Shown: positions 17,720 to 25,871, counted from the stretch's first letter. The stretch is 64,000 nucleotides of DNA from Synergistaceae bacterium (GCA_003446665.1 DMCT01000072.1:22114-86113); one strand, 5' to 3'. Made by a program: numbers and translations. Notes: a model not told the origin generated them from the letters alone.

Positions 17720-18490
17720 ATGAAAATTCTTTTTATCGGCGACATTATGGGCAAGCCGGGACGTAAAGTCCTGAAAAATCTTTTGCCGGAGATAAAACAT
17801 GAATACGGTCCTTTTGATTTCAAAATCGCGAACGCCGAAAACGCGGCGGGCGGTTTCGGGCTCACCGAGAAAGTTATGGAAGAGCTCTTCGATATGGGGT
17901 TGGACTGCCTGACCAGCGGGAATCACATATGGGACAAAAAGGAATTCCTCCCGGTACTCGATGGCGAGAAAAGAATACTCCGCCCGGCGAATTACCCCGA
18001 CGGTTGTCAGGGGATAGGAAACACGGTTTTTACCGTAAAGGGGATAAAAGTGGCGGTGGTGAACCTGCAAGGAAGGGTTTTTATGACCCCCATTGATTGC
18101 CCTTTCAAAAAAGCCGATGAAATTCTTGAAAAGCTCGAAACACCTGTCATCATCGTCGATTTCCACGCCGAAGCTACGTCGGAAAAAAAAGCTCTCGGAC
18201 TTTACCTCGACGGGCGGGTGTCCTGTGTTATTGGAACACATACGCATGTTCAAACTGCCGACGAACAAATCCTCCCGGGAGGAACTGCCTATATTACCGA
18301 CGCAGGGATGACCGGAGGACAATCTGGAGTAATCGGTATGGACAAGGAAAGCGTATTTCACCGATTTTTAACCGGAACTCCTTCGAAATTCGAAGTTTGC
18401 AATGACAATATCGAGGTACAAGGACTTGTGATTGAGATAGATCCGGCCAGTGGAAAATCACTTTCTGTTTCGCGGGTGTCGAGGTATTAA
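17720..18490 (+). CDS. ymdB: YmdB family metallophosphoesterase (2',3'-cyclic-nucleotide phosphodiesterase)
   Basis: A 256-residue calcineurin-like phosphoesterase of the YmdB family. Metal-binding motifs are FIGDIMGKPG (5-14), ANAENAAGGFG, TSGNHIWDK, and HTHVQTADEQ near 174. Homologues hydrolyse 2',3'-cyclic nucleotides and affect RNA turnover and global expression. It is adjacent to RNase Y, with which family members are functionally linked. Ends before a bidirectional terminator. Confidence 0.95.
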   Translation: MKILFIGDIMGKPGRKVLKNLLPEIKHEYGPFDFKIANAENAAGGFGLTEKVMEELFDMGLDCLTSGNHIWDKKEFLPVLDGEKRILRPANYPDGCQGIGNTVFTVKGIKVAVVNLQGRVFMTPIDCPFKKADEILEKLETPVIIVDFHAEATSEKKALGLYLDGRVSCVIGTHTHVQTADEQILPGGTAYITDAGMTGGQSGVIGMDKESVFHRFLTGTPSKFEVCNDNIEVQGLVIEIDPASGKSLSVSRVSRY

Positions 18491-18535
18491 ATTCAAAGAG
18501 CAGTAGATATGGCGAAAGATGCGACGGGAAAATGG

Positions 18536-18571
18536 AAAAAAGAGGCGGGGCTTTTGCCCCGCCTCTTTTTT
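18536..18571. terminator. Bidirectional terminator between ymdB and hypE
   Basis: A perfect 14-bp stem, AAAAGAGGCGGGGC-type arm pairing with GCCCCGCCTCTTTT, with a TTTT-containing loop and A/T runs on both sides. It terminates the plus-strand rny-ymdB transcript and the minus-strand hyp transcript; the hypE stop lies inside its 3' end. Confidence 0.9.
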
Positions 18572-19553
18572 AGCAGATGCGCGGAAGGATCTCGCCAACC
18601 GGCATATCTACAAGCCTTATCCCGCCTGCTTCGGTTCTCATTCCCACGTAGCCGGAATTTTCTGCGGTCAATCGTCCGATACACGTTGCGTCACGGGCGA
18701 GGTCGTGTTTTTTCAGACGGTGGATCGTTTCGTCGGCATCATCAGGTGAAACGGCGATGACTGCGCAGCCCTCGCAGGCCAGATAGAGCGGATCAAAACC
18801 GAGGATGTCGCAAACAGACCGAACTTCAGGGTCTATGGGTACCATGTTCTCGTCGAAAAGAATCCCTAGAGAAGCTGTTTCGGCCCATTCACAAAGCACA
18901 GTACCCATGCCGCCCCTGGTGCAGTCTCTCATGCAATGTAAACCGGGGATATCCAGTATGTCTTTGACAAGCGGCCAAAGAGGGGTGCAATCGGATTTGA
19001 GGGATCCGGCAGACAGGTTATACCGCGCTGCCGCTACTGCAGCACCGTGTCTGCCTATGGATGTCGTAACTATCAAGGTGTCGCCGGCTTCGAGCCTGTC
19101 GGCGCCAATATTCCTTTCAGGAAGCGGTTTGCCCAGGGCGCAGGTGGTTATGAAAAGACCGTCTACCTGGCCCCTGGGCACGATTTTCGTGTCGCCCGAT
19201 ATCAGTTCGATGGAAAGTTCGGCGCACACAGATCCGGCGCTTCGCATGTAAGAAAGCAATTCGTCTTTTGCAAGACCCTCCTCTGCGACAAGGCTCATGG
19301 CGAGGTATCTGGGTTCGGCACCGCGAACGGCCAGGTCGTTGACGCTTCCGCAAACGGCGAGCTTGCCGATGTCTCCGCCCGGAAAAACCCGGGGAGTTAT
19401 GGTATACCCGTCGATGGTAACAGCCAAACCTTTTTCCGGAATGGCGCAGTCCTCCTGTTCCAGACCTGAGACTCCAAAAGAGGAGATAATGTCCGAAACG
19501 AGTTCAGAAGTAAGACGTCCTCCGGAACCATGTCCCGTGCTTAGGCGTTCCAT
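18570..19553 (-). CDS. hypE: Hydrogenase maturation protein HypE
   Basis: A 327-residue HypE that converts a carbamoyl group on its C-terminal cysteine to the cyanide ligand of the [NiFe] hydrogenase active site. The PurM-like fold shows GHGSGGRLTSELV near 6-18 and FPGGDIGKLAV, SGDTKIV and CTRGGMGTVL motifs. It ends in the canonical PRIC, whose cysteine is the carrier residue. Start ATG 19553 follows AAGGGGG; the gene overlaps the end of hypD by 13 bases. No hydrogenase structural genes are in this window. Confidence 0.96.
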   Translation of the reverse strand: MERLSTGHGSGGRLTSELVSDIISSFGVSGLEQEDCAIPEKGLAVTIDGYTITPRVFPGGDIGKLAVCGSVNDLAVRGAEPRYLAMSLVAEEGLAKDELLSYMRSAGSVCAELSIELISGDTKIVPRGQVDGLFITTCALGKPLPERNIGADRLEAGDTLIVTTSIGRHGAAVAAARYNLSAGSLKSDCTPLWPLVKDILDIPGLHCMRDCTRGGMGTVLCEWAETASLGILFDENMVPIDPEVRSVCDILGFDPLYLACEGCAVIAVSPDDADETIHRLKKHDLARDATCIGRLTAENSGYVGMRTEAGGIRLVDMPVGEILPRIC

Positions 19554-20641
19554 GAGATCTCTGCCCCCTTTCGAGCAAATGAATAGTAGGCGGCGCAGGT
19601 TCCTTCGGTTGAAACCATGCAGGGGCCTACCGGATGAGCGGGAGCGCATGAAGTTTCAAAGAGAGGGCACTCAAGGGGGGAAATTACCCCTTTAAGCACG
19701 TCGCCGCATCGGCAACCACGCGGAGGTTTAACCTTAGCAACCGTGATTTTCAACATGGCCTCTGCATCAAAATTACTGAAAGCATCACGAAGCCTGTAGC
19801 CGGATCCGGGGATTTCCCCCAGCCCTCTCCAAGAAGCAGTAGTGTTTTCAAATACCCTTTCGAGAAGACTCAGAGCTTTTTTGTTGCCCTCGGGGTGTAC
19901 TGCGCGGGGATACATGGACCGCACAGTCGGACGGCCGGTTCTTATTTGGCGAAGGATCTCCACTATGCCGAGCATTATATCCCGGGCTTCGAATCCTGCG
20001 ACAGCGCAAGCCTTGCCGAAAAGGTCAGACAAAAAACGATAAGGTTCAAGCCCTATGATCACGCTCACGTGTCCGGGAAGCAAAAAACCGTCGATCGACA
20101 GGTCGGGCGCTTCCGCCAAAAGCCGAAGGGCCGGTGGGACCCGCTTGTGAAGGCAGAGTACGAAAAAATTTCGCAGATTTTTCTCCTGCGCATCCAGGAT
20201 TACCGAAGCCGTTGCAGGAGCTGTAGTTTCGAAGCCGATGCCCAGAAAGACCACGCGCTTGAGTGGGTTTTCTTCGGCAAGCTTCAGAGCTCCAGCGGCC
20301 GAGGTGACGACTTTGACCTCACGTCCCCTGGATCGTGCTTCCAGAAGCGAACCGTGACTGCCTGGTACGCGCAGCATATCTCCGTAAGTGGCGACTATAG
20401 TGTCTTCAAGGTCGGCCGAAGCTATGGCTGCGTCAATTTCCCCCTGGTCAGTGACGCAGACCGGACAGCCCGGGCCTGAGACAAGATGAATCTTTTCGTG
20501 GAAAAGGGATTTCAGACCGTTTCTGAAAATCGATACCGTATGAGTCCCGCATACCTCCATAATGGTCGTTTTTCCCTTTACGAGACTCCTGGCGGCATCT
20601 GAAAGGATGGCAATTTCTTTTCGTTTGCTCTTTTCAGACAT
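19541..20641 (-). CDS. hypD: Hydrogenase maturation protein HypD
   Basis: A 366-residue HypD, the [4Fe-4S] scaffold that works with HypC to assemble Fe(CN)2CO. Conserved motifs are EVCGTHTVSIFRNGL near 32, SGPGCPVCVT near 57, GFETTAPATA, LPGHVSVIIG, and the Cys-rich RGCRCGDVLKG, CPLFETSC. ATG 20641 lies 1 base after the hypC stop; an upstream ATG at 20671 lies inside hypC and is less likely. Confidence 0.96.
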   Translation of the reverse strand: MSEKSKRKEIAILSDAARSLVKGKTTIMEVCGTHTVSIFRNGLKSLFHEKIHLVSGPGCPVCVTDQGEIDAAIASADLEDTIVATYGDMLRVPGSHGSLLEARSRGREVKVVTSAAGALKLAEENPLKRVVFLGIGFETTAPATASVILDAQEKNLRNFFVLCLHKRVPPALRLLAEAPDLSIDGFLLPGHVSVIIGLEPYRFLSDLFGKACAVAGFEARDIMLGIVEILRQIRTGRPTVRSMYPRAVHPEGNKKALSLLERVFENTTASWRGLGEIPGSGYRLRDAFSNFDAEAMLKITVAKVKPPRGCRCGDVLKGVISPLECPLFETSCAPAHPVGPCMVSTEGTCAAYYSFARKGAEISWNA

Positions 20642-20642
20642 T

Positions 20643-20870
20643 TTATTCGGCCGCCAGTTGACGGATTTCATCCCAAAGGCTATCTATTTCTGCTTCTTCC
20701 GAAGGGTTTATTTTTTCTATGGCAAAACCCGCGTGGACCAAAACCATATCGCCAACCGCAGCAACGGGCAGAAGGTCGGTTCTTATTTCGACCTCAATGG
20801 GGCCTGCCGCAGCTACAGCGGATTTGTCATCAATTATTTGGACGATCTTGTGAGGTATGGCCAGACACAT
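20643..20870 (-). CDS. hypC: Hydrogenase assembly chaperone HypC
   Basis: A 75-residue HypC/HypG/HupF chaperone. It begins with the invariant MCLAIPHKI, whose Cys2 binds the iron precursor, and contains VGDMVLVHAGFAIEKI. It hands the Fe(CN)2CO unit to the hydrogenase large subunit together with HypD. First gene of the hypC-hypD-hypE operon; AAAGGAG precedes the ATG. hypA, hypB and hypF are not seen here. Confidence 0.96.
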   Translation of the reverse strand: MCLAIPHKIVQIIDDKSAVAAAGPIEVEIRTDLLPVAAVGDMVLVHAGFAIEKINPSEEAEIDSLWDEIRQLAAE

Positions 20871-20918
20871 TTCGTTTTCTCCTTTCAGGTTGCTTTTTCC
20901 CGATCTTTAGCGACAAAC

Positions 20919-20947
20919 ATTTTAGCCTTATTGTGGTGAAAGTTAAA
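20919..20947 (-). promoter_or_regulatory. Possible promoter of hypCDE
   Basis: On the minus strand TTTAAC (20947-20942), a 17-bp spacer and TAAAAT (20924-20919) lie about 50 bp upstream of hypC. A moderate match to the sigma-70 consensus. Confidence 0.4.
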
Positions 20948-21081
20948 GGCCAAAGGCGTCGTTTTTCAGGCCTTATTTTACCTTTGTTCCAGGCTGCTTC
21001 TGCCTGCGGAGCAATGCGCGAAAGATATTGTTGTTGTTTTTGAGTTCATGGGATAGGCTTGTGCTGGAGGTGGTGAACGGA

Positions 21082-21876
21082 GTGGAAGGGCTGAGGGTGG
21101 GGCTGCTCCAACTCGATGTTTATCACGGAAACCCCGTACGGAACCAGCGAAAGGCCTTTGAAAGAATCGAAAGAGCGGCCAGGTCCGGACCGCGCGTTTT
21201 GCTTCTTCCTGAACTCTGGAATGCTACCTGCCCTCTGACGAGCTCAAAGTCGCTTCTGGATGAAAGAGACGTTTTTTTCGACAGCCTGCGGTCTGTTGCC
21301 ATCCGTTACGGTACCTGGATCATCACGGGGAGCATGGCCGTTTCTACTTCCAGGGGAAACAGGAACAGATGCAACATCTTCGCGCCCGACGGCGGAAAAG
21401 AGATTGTTTACGACAAGGTTCACCTGTATCCGGGCCTCAAGGAACCGAATCTGCTGGAACCTGGTTCTTCGCTGGGTGTATTCGAAATCGATGGAGTTAT
21501 CTGTGGTGTCATGATTTGTTTTGATATGGAATTTCCCGAAATTTCCCGAGCGCTTGTCAGCAGGGGGGCTTGGGTTTTTTTCGTTCCTGGAGCCTGGAAA
21601 GGAAGATACATACGTCTTTGGAGAACGTTATTGGTAGCGCGCGCGATAGAAAACCAGGTCTTCGTAGTAGGGGTGAATCGCTGCGACCAAGGCAAAGAGG
21701 TTTCTTTCGGGGGACAGAGCATGGTAGTCGACCCCTACGGGGATGTGATGCTTCACATGGACCAAAGACCAGGGTATGAAGAAGTGTTATTGGACCTTGG
21801 CCTTGTGGAAAAGGCAAGAAAAGAACATTCGGTTCTTTCTTCAAGGAGACCTGAAGTGTATAGGAGATGGTTCTGA
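21082..21876 (+). CDS. Carbon-nitrogen hydrolase (nitrilase/omega-amidase family)
   Basis: A 264-residue nitrilase-superfamily amidase. Catalytic triad: E44 (LLPELWN), K112 (YDKVHLYPG) and C146 (MICFDMEFPE). The size and motifs best fit the omega-amidase branch, which hydrolyses alpha-keto acid amides such as 2-oxoglutaramate, but other amides are possible. The start is uncertain: GTG 21082 has GGAGGTGG about 8 bases upstream, while TTG 21028 and GTG 21073 are also in frame. Stands alone, divergent from hypC and followed by an intergenic repeat region. Confidence 0.85.
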   Translation: MEGLRVGLLQLDVYHGNPVRNQRKAFERIERAARSGPRVLLLPELWNATCPLTSSKSLLDERDVFFDSLRSVAIRYGTWIITGSMAVSTSRGNRNRCNIFAPDGGKEIVYDKVHLYPGLKEPNLLEPGSSLGVFEIDGVICGVMICFDMEFPEISRALVSRGAWVFFVPGAWKGRYIRLWRTLLVARAIENQVFVVGVNRCDQGKEVSFGGQSMVVDPYGDVMLHMDQRPGYEEVLLDLGLVEKARKEHSVLSSRRPEVYRRWF

Positions 21877-21908
21877 AAATACAGCGGAACGCTTGAACGG
21901 TAAAAATA

Positions 21909-21967
21909 TCGATCCGCAGGCCGAAAAACCTTTATCTCAATGTAGAACCGGTCCTGCGGAGCGACGT
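21909..21967. repeat. 59-bp direct repeat, copy 1
   Basis: Identical to copy 2 at 22053-22111, 144 bp downstream. Each copy carries internal inverted arms TCCGCAGG (21913-21920) and CCTGCGGA (21953-21960), with further CCG/CGG pairing inside, so a transcript would fold into a hairpin. No U-tract follows, so it is not a standard terminator. It could be a dispersed intergenic repeat, a small-RNA pair or a protein-binding element. Confidence 0.85.
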
Positions 21968-22052
21968 ACAGTCATCAGCCTGTGTGTCTTGTTTTTGAAT
22001 TTTGTTTTTCGTGTCCCGCTGAACGTGATTTTCCTAAAGAGCACGGGTTTCC

Positions 22053-22111
22053 TCGATCCGCAGGCCGAAAAACCTTTATCTCAATGTAGAACCGGTCCTG
22101 CGGAGCGACGT
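22053..22111. repeat. 59-bp direct repeat, copy 2
   Basis: Perfect copy of the repeat at 21909-21967, separated from it by 85 bp of unrelated A/T-rich sequence. It ends 12 bp before the -35 of the predicted transporter promoter, so it could also influence that promoter. Confidence 0.85.
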
Positions 22112-22122
22112 CTCACAACGAG

Positions 22123-22150
22123 TTGAAACTATTCACGCATGTATTATAAT
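22123..22150 (+). promoter_or_regulatory. Predicted promoter of the NSS transporter gene
   Basis: TTGAAA (22123-22128), 16-bp spacer, TATAAT (22145-22150). The resulting mRNA would have a leader of roughly 280 bases before the GTG at 22443. Confidence 0.6.
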
Positions 22151-22239
22151 CAGATCATGATAAGAGGAAAGGATTCACTAAAAAAACAAAAGAATAAAAG
22201 TTTCCCGAATTTAGATAATATATTCATGAAACTAGAGAA

Positions 22240-22270
22240 TTCTTAAAATATACTTTCGTATATTTTAGAA
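22240..22270. promoter_or_regulatory. Inverted repeat in the transporter leader
   Basis: Arms 22240-22253 (TTCTTAAAATATAC) and 22258-22270 (GTATATTTTAGAA) pair with one bulged base around a TTTC loop. A/T-rich and without a U-tract: it could be an operator for an unknown repressor or an RNA hairpin. Confidence 0.45.
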
Positions 22271-22442
22271 AGTAGTGGATACTTGTTAAAAGAGCTGACA
22301 GTAGTATTAAGGAAAGGGGGTTTTATGCAAGCAGAAGGTAAATAGTCAGTGAGTGTGGTTGTTTGCGGACTGGGGGAAGTAGAATTGTTTTTCTAATGTT
22401 AATAGTTTAGAAAATTCCTTTCACTTTGGGGAGGTGGATAGC

Positions 22443-23801
22443 GTGAAAGAAAGAGAAAGTTTGGCGACCAGGCTCGGTTTTATCCTGGTTTCGGCGGGTT
22501 GCGCTATAGGACTGGGAAACGTATGGCGTTTTCCCTTCATTACAGGACGATATGGCGGCGCGGCATTCGTTATTATTTATCTTCTGTTTTTGGTCATACT
22601 GGGCCTTCCCGTTATGGTTGCCGAATTTGCCATGGGAAGAGCGAGCAGACGCAACCTTGCAGGGGCAATGAGAGCATTGGAACCCAAGGGCTCTAAATGG
22701 CATATATATGGTTATATCGGAGTCCTGGGCAACCTTATCCTGATGATGTTTTATACCGTTGTTTCGGGGTGGTTTTTTGCCTACTTGCTAAGGTTTTTGA
22801 CCGGACGAATGGAAGGCTTGTCACCGGAGGAAGTAGGAGCCGCTTTTGGTGGTTTCCTGGGCAACACGCCTGAATTGCTGTTATGGACCGTCGTGGTTAT
22901 CGCCTTGGGTTACGGTGTTTGTGCCATGGGATTGAGGTCTGGAGTGGAAAGGGCAGTCAAATTTTTGATGTCGGGTCTTTTCCTGTTGATGATAGTCCTT
23001 GCCGTACGGGCAATTACACTCCCTGGAGCAGAAGAGGGATTGGCCTTTTATCTAAAGCCCGATTTCAGCAAGCTCACCTGGGAATCTGTTTATGCTGCCA
23101 TGAGTCAGGCTTTCTTCACTTTGAGCCTGGGAATAGGAAGTATGCTCATTTTCGGAAGTTATATCGGAAAGGAGCGTTCCCTGGCCGGAGAATCGGTGTA
23201 TGTATTCCTTCTTGATACGGCCGTTGCGTTGCTGGCAGGGTTTATCATCTTCCCGGCCTGCTTTGCTTTCGGTGTGGATCCCGGTGCAGGTCCGGGTCTT
23301 ATTTTTGTGTCGCTCCCGAACATATTCAATGAAATGGTGGCCGGTCGCTTTTGGGGGTCTCTCTTCTTCCTCTTCATGGTGTTCGCTACCATGACTACTG
23401 TTATCGCCGTTTTCGAGCATCTGGTTGCGTTCTGCATGGACGAGTGGAATTGGGGCAGACGAAAGGCAAGCGTCGTGCTTGGCATCATAACGTTTATCAC
23501 CGCCATGCCGTGCGCTCTTGGTTTCGGTCCCTGGAGCGGGTTTGCTCCGTTTGGGCCGGGGACGGTCGTGCTTGATCTGGAAGATTTCATAGTAAGCTTC
23601 AACCTTCTTCCCATAGGCTCTCTACTGTTTATCATTTTTTGCACTACGAGATACGGATGGGGATGGGATAATTTCATTAAAGAAGCCAATACCGGAAAAG
23701 GCCTCAAGTTTCCAGTCTGGCTTCGTCCCTACATGACTTATGTATTGCCCATATTGGTCCTTGCTTTGCTGATTTTGGGGTACATAGACTTTTTCTCGTA
23801 A
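22443..23801 (+). CDS. Sodium-dependent transporter, NSS (SNF) family, first of two
   Basis: A 452-residue integral membrane Na+-coupled amino-acid transporter of the neurotransmitter:sodium symporter family (LeuT fold). The N-terminal signature SAGCAIGLGNVWRFPF (near 15-30) holds the unwound TM1 substrate and Na+ site. About 11-12 hydrophobic segments follow, with SQAFFTLSLGIGSM in TM6. GTG 22443 has GGGGAGG 8 bases upstream. The substrate is unknown; Stickland organisms use such proteins for uptake of several amino acids. It is about 45 residues shorter than the NSS gene downstream, consistent with one fewer terminal helix. Confidence 0.92.
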   Translation: MKERESLATRLGFILVSAGCAIGLGNVWRFPFITGRYGGAAFVIIYLLFLVILGLPVMVAEFAMGRASRRNLAGAMRALEPKGSKWHIYGYIGVLGNLILMMFYTVVSGWFFAYLLRFLTGRMEGLSPEEVGAAFGGFLGNTPELLLWTVVVIALGYGVCAMGLRSGVERAVKFLMSGLFLLMIVLAVRAITLPGAEEGLAFYLKPDFSKLTWESVYAAMSQAFFTLSLGIGSMLIFGSYIGKERSLAGESVYVFLLDTAVALLAGFIIFPACFAFGVDPGAGPGLIFVSLPNIFNEMVAGRFWGSLFFLFMVFATMTTVIAVFEHLVAFCMDEWNWGRRKASVVLGIITFITAMPCALGFGPWSGFAPFGPGTVVLDLEDFIVSFNLLPIGSLLFIIFCTTRYGWGWDNFIKEANTGKGLKFPVWLRPYMTYVLPILVLALLILGYIDFFS

Positions 23802-23917
23802 GAGAGGGCAAGTCTATTTCCAGATATTCAAAGAAGGGGGGTGAATTGTAAAGCAGTAGGCGGGGAAAGCATGGTACCAGCAATTGATATATAAACAGGT
23901 AAAGGAGGAGTGGGACA

Positions 23918-25417
23918 ATGCCTGAAGCGGGCAGGGAAAAATTCCTTAAACGCCGTCATATGATATTTGCCGCCATTGGGTCTGCTGTAGGTTTGGGTAA
24001 TGTGTGGCGCTTCCCGTACATGTGTTATGAGTATGGGGGCGCAGCCTTTCTGGTAGCGTACGTCGTCGGAATTTTTGCTATTGGTATCCCATGGCTACTG
24101 ACTGAGTTCGCGATGGGGCACTATTTCCAGAAGGGAGCACCCGGAGTATTCAAAAGCATAGGAAAAAAATGGGAATGGTTGGGTTGGTTCCCCAGCATAT
24201 CGGCCTTTCTGATTGATACTTATTATGTTGTCATCATGGCTTGGACATTGATCTATTTCTTCAGTTCGATGACATTGGCCTGGGGTATCGGAGAAGCGGG
24301 TGCACAACAGGCGGGAGATTTCTTTTTTAAAACTGTTTTAAACCTTTCCGACGGCCCAGGGGCGCTCGGAGGGTTGCAGTGGCGTATCGTGGCGGCTTCG
24401 GCTTTCACGTGGTTCATGATTTATCTGGTGATATATCGCGGCGCCGAGATCATCGGTAAAGTGTCAGAAATAGTTATGACCTTGGCCTGGATCTTGATCT
24501 TCGTAATAATAATAAGGAGCGTAACGTTGGTCGGCGCCGTGGATGGCCTTAACTATTACCTCGATATCGACTGGTCGGTTTTAAAGGGTGGCGAGGTATG
24601 GTTTGCGGCCTTTAGCCAGATTGCCTTTACCCTTTCCGTTGGCATGGCTGGTATGTATACCTATGGGCGCTTTATCGCAAAGAAAGGCGACATAACGAAC
24701 AATACGATCATTACAGCGCTTTGCGATAGTGCTTTCGCTTTTCTTGCTGGATTCGCCGTTTTCAGTACTGTAGGTTACATAATGCAGGCTCTGGGAGTGA
24801 CTTTGCAGGATGTCACCATATCAGGTGTTGGCCTTGCTTATGTGACATATCCGGTAGGGATTTCGCTGATGCCGGCCTTGAATCGCCTGACGGGGGTTCT
24901 GTTCTTTCTCATGTTTTGGCTTATCGGCCTCAGCTCCGCCTATTTCCTGGCCTATGGTGGATACATTGTGCCGATGATCGACAAATTTGGCTGGGAGCGA
25001 AAGAAAGTAGCCCTTTGGGGTTGTGTAGCCGGATTTGTAGTTGGGTTGCTTTTTTGCACCCAGGCCGGCCTGTATTGGCTCGACATGGTGGACAGGACCG
25101 TTGCCTTCTACACCCTGCTTTTGGGCGGTGCGGTAGCTTCGCTTGTCGTAGGATGGGTTTTCGGAGCGGATAAATTGAGAGAGCATGTTAACGCCACTTC
25201 AGACATAAAGGTCGGCCCCTGGATGGATTATCTCATCAAGATAGTGGTGCCGATTGGCCTCTTCTTCGTTGTAGCCTACGGCGGGTTTATGCAGGACCTT
25301 AAAGAACCCTATGGCGGCTATGGAAGCTGGGCCAACTCCATATGGATTTTGATGGTCTTGGTTTTAGTTGTAAGTTTCGTTTTGCAGGGGATGAAATCGA
25401 AGGACGAGATCAGCTAA
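23918..25417 (+). CDS. Sodium-dependent transporter, NSS (SNF) family, second of two
   Basis: A 499-residue NSS transporter with about 12 membrane segments. It has the TM1 motif GSAVGLGNVWRFPYM (near 20-34), SQIAFTLSVGMAGMYTYG in TM6, and a longer C-terminus than its neighbour. A strong AAAGGAGGAG SD precedes the ATG. It is followed 15 bp later by a 36-residue MetS-like small membrane protein, which points to the MetP-type branch of NSS transporters (methionine/alanine in the characterised case). Located just upstream of the glycine reductase operon, so glycine or alanine uptake is a reasonable inference. Confidence 0.92.
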   Translation: MPEAGREKFLKRRHMIFAAIGSAVGLGNVWRFPYMCYEYGGAAFLVAYVVGIFAIGIPWLLTEFAMGHYFQKGAPGVFKSIGKKWEWLGWFPSISAFLIDTYYVVIMAWTLIYFFSSMTLAWGIGEAGAQQAGDFFFKTVLNLSDGPGALGGLQWRIVAASAFTWFMIYLVIYRGAEIIGKVSEIVMTLAWILIFVIIIRSVTLVGAVDGLNYYLDIDWSVLKGGEVWFAAFSQIAFTLSVGMAGMYTYGRFIAKKGDITNNTIITALCDSAFAFLAGFAVFSTVGYIMQALGVTLQDVTISGVGLAYVTYPVGISLMPALNRLTGVLFFLMFWLIGLSSAYFLAYGGYIVPMIDKFGWERKKVALWGCVAGFVVGLLFCTQAGLYWLDMVDRTVAFYTLLLGGAVASLVVGWVFGADKLREHVNATSDIKVGPWMDYLIKIVVPIGLFFVVAYGGFMQDLKEPYGGYGSWANSIWILMVLVLVVSFVLQGMKSKDEIS

Positions 25418-25432
25418 AAGGGGAGAGATAAT

Positions 25433-25543
25433 ATGACTGGTTCGGCCATTGGAACAACCGTTTTCATGGCTGTGGTTCTGATCGGCGGATTGCTTTTTTG
25501 TTTTAGCCATATGGGCAAAGGAGGCGGAGCCTGGGAGGATTGA
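25433..25543 (+). CDS. MetS-like NSS transporter small subunit
   Basis: A 36-residue membrane peptide, beginning MTGSAIGTTVFMAVVLIGG, with one hydrophobic helix (about 5-26) and a short polar Gly/Lys-rich tail ending in WED. GGGGAGA lies 7 bases before the ATG. Length, single helix and position right after a 12-segment NSS transporter match the MetS small subunit that supports MetP in Corynebacterium. Assignment rests on context and architecture, not on an alignment. Confidence 0.75.
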   Translation: MTGSAIGTTVFMAVVLIGGLLFCFSHMGKGGGAWED

Positions 25544-25621
25544 TGCGGGGGATTTAAGACAAGTTCCCCGGAAGTTGAAAAATCCCATGATCCATCTTCT
25601 TTAAAGTGGAGCGTTTTCTGT

Positions 25622-25680
25622 TGGTGGCAGGTTTGCGGTTAAGGCATTGTCCCTTTTTCGTTTTCCTGCCACCATTTTTT
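25622..25680 (+). terminator. Probable terminator of the NSS transporter operon (large loop)
   Basis: TGGTGGCAGG (25622-25631) pairs perfectly with CCTGCCACCA (25665-25674), followed by six T residues (25675-25680). The loop is long (33 bases), which is unusual for a terminator. It might instead be the 3' end of a small RNA. Confidence 0.6.
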
Positions 25681-25695
25681 GTAAAAGTTTACAAA
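25678..25695. promoter_or_regulatory. Perfect 18-bp palindrome, possible operator
   Basis: TTTGTAAA (25678-25685), AG, TTTACAAA (25688-25695). Protein-binding style symmetry located about 150 bp upstream of the predicted grd promoter. It resembles several repressor sites, including Rex-like TTGT...ACAA boxes, but its spacing does not match the Rex consensus exactly. Confidence 0.4.
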
Positions 25696-25842
25696 CAGGG
25701 CCATGAGGCTTTTTAAAATTATTTGCGGCTTGTGGTGGTCGATCAAATAAAACCTGAAAGTTTATCGAACTATACATTTGTTTTTGAAACCCGAACGAAA
25801 CATCTGAAAATGGAACAAGAACCGGCTTCAGGTTCGTTTCGA

Positions 25843-25871
25843 TTGACCTTTTCTGTGGTTCGTGCCAAAAT
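25843..25871 (+). promoter_or_regulatory. Possible promoter of the riboswitch-grd operon
   Basis: TTGACC (25843-25848), 17-bp spacer, CAAAAT (25866-25871). Transcription would begin close to the first riboswitch helix at about 25894, as expected. Confidence 0.4.

Larger units (their letters stand above)
21877..22442. other. 566-bp intergenic region with twin repeats, promoter and inverted repeat
   Basis: No convincing gene. It contains two identical 59-bp repeats (21909 and 22053), a promoter-like sequence (22123-22150), an A/T-rich stretch with a long inverted repeat (22240-22270) and an about 280-base untranslated leader ahead of the first NSS transporter. A tiny ORF (22325-22345, MQAEGK) has a good SD but no independent support. 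Confidence 0.6.

Noticed and set aside
21909-22111. The two repeats as a minimal CRISPR array
   Set aside because: The 59-bp unit is too long, there are only two copies, the spacer is 85 bp and no cas gene is in the window.
21776-22126. A 116-residue ORF spanning both 59-bp repeats with a repeated peptide
   Set aside because: The peptide repeat is only the translation of the DNA repeat; the frame starts inside the nitrilase gene and has no SD.
22325-22345. A six-codon leader ORF (MQAEGK) with a good SD upstream of the first NSS gene
   Set aside because: Too short and without any attenuator structure or repeated regulatory codons; chance occurrence cannot be excluded.
23841-23894. A 17-codon ORF between the two NSS genes
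   Set aside because: No hydrophobic helix as expected of a MetS-like subunit, and the G-run is too close to the GTG to serve as an SD.
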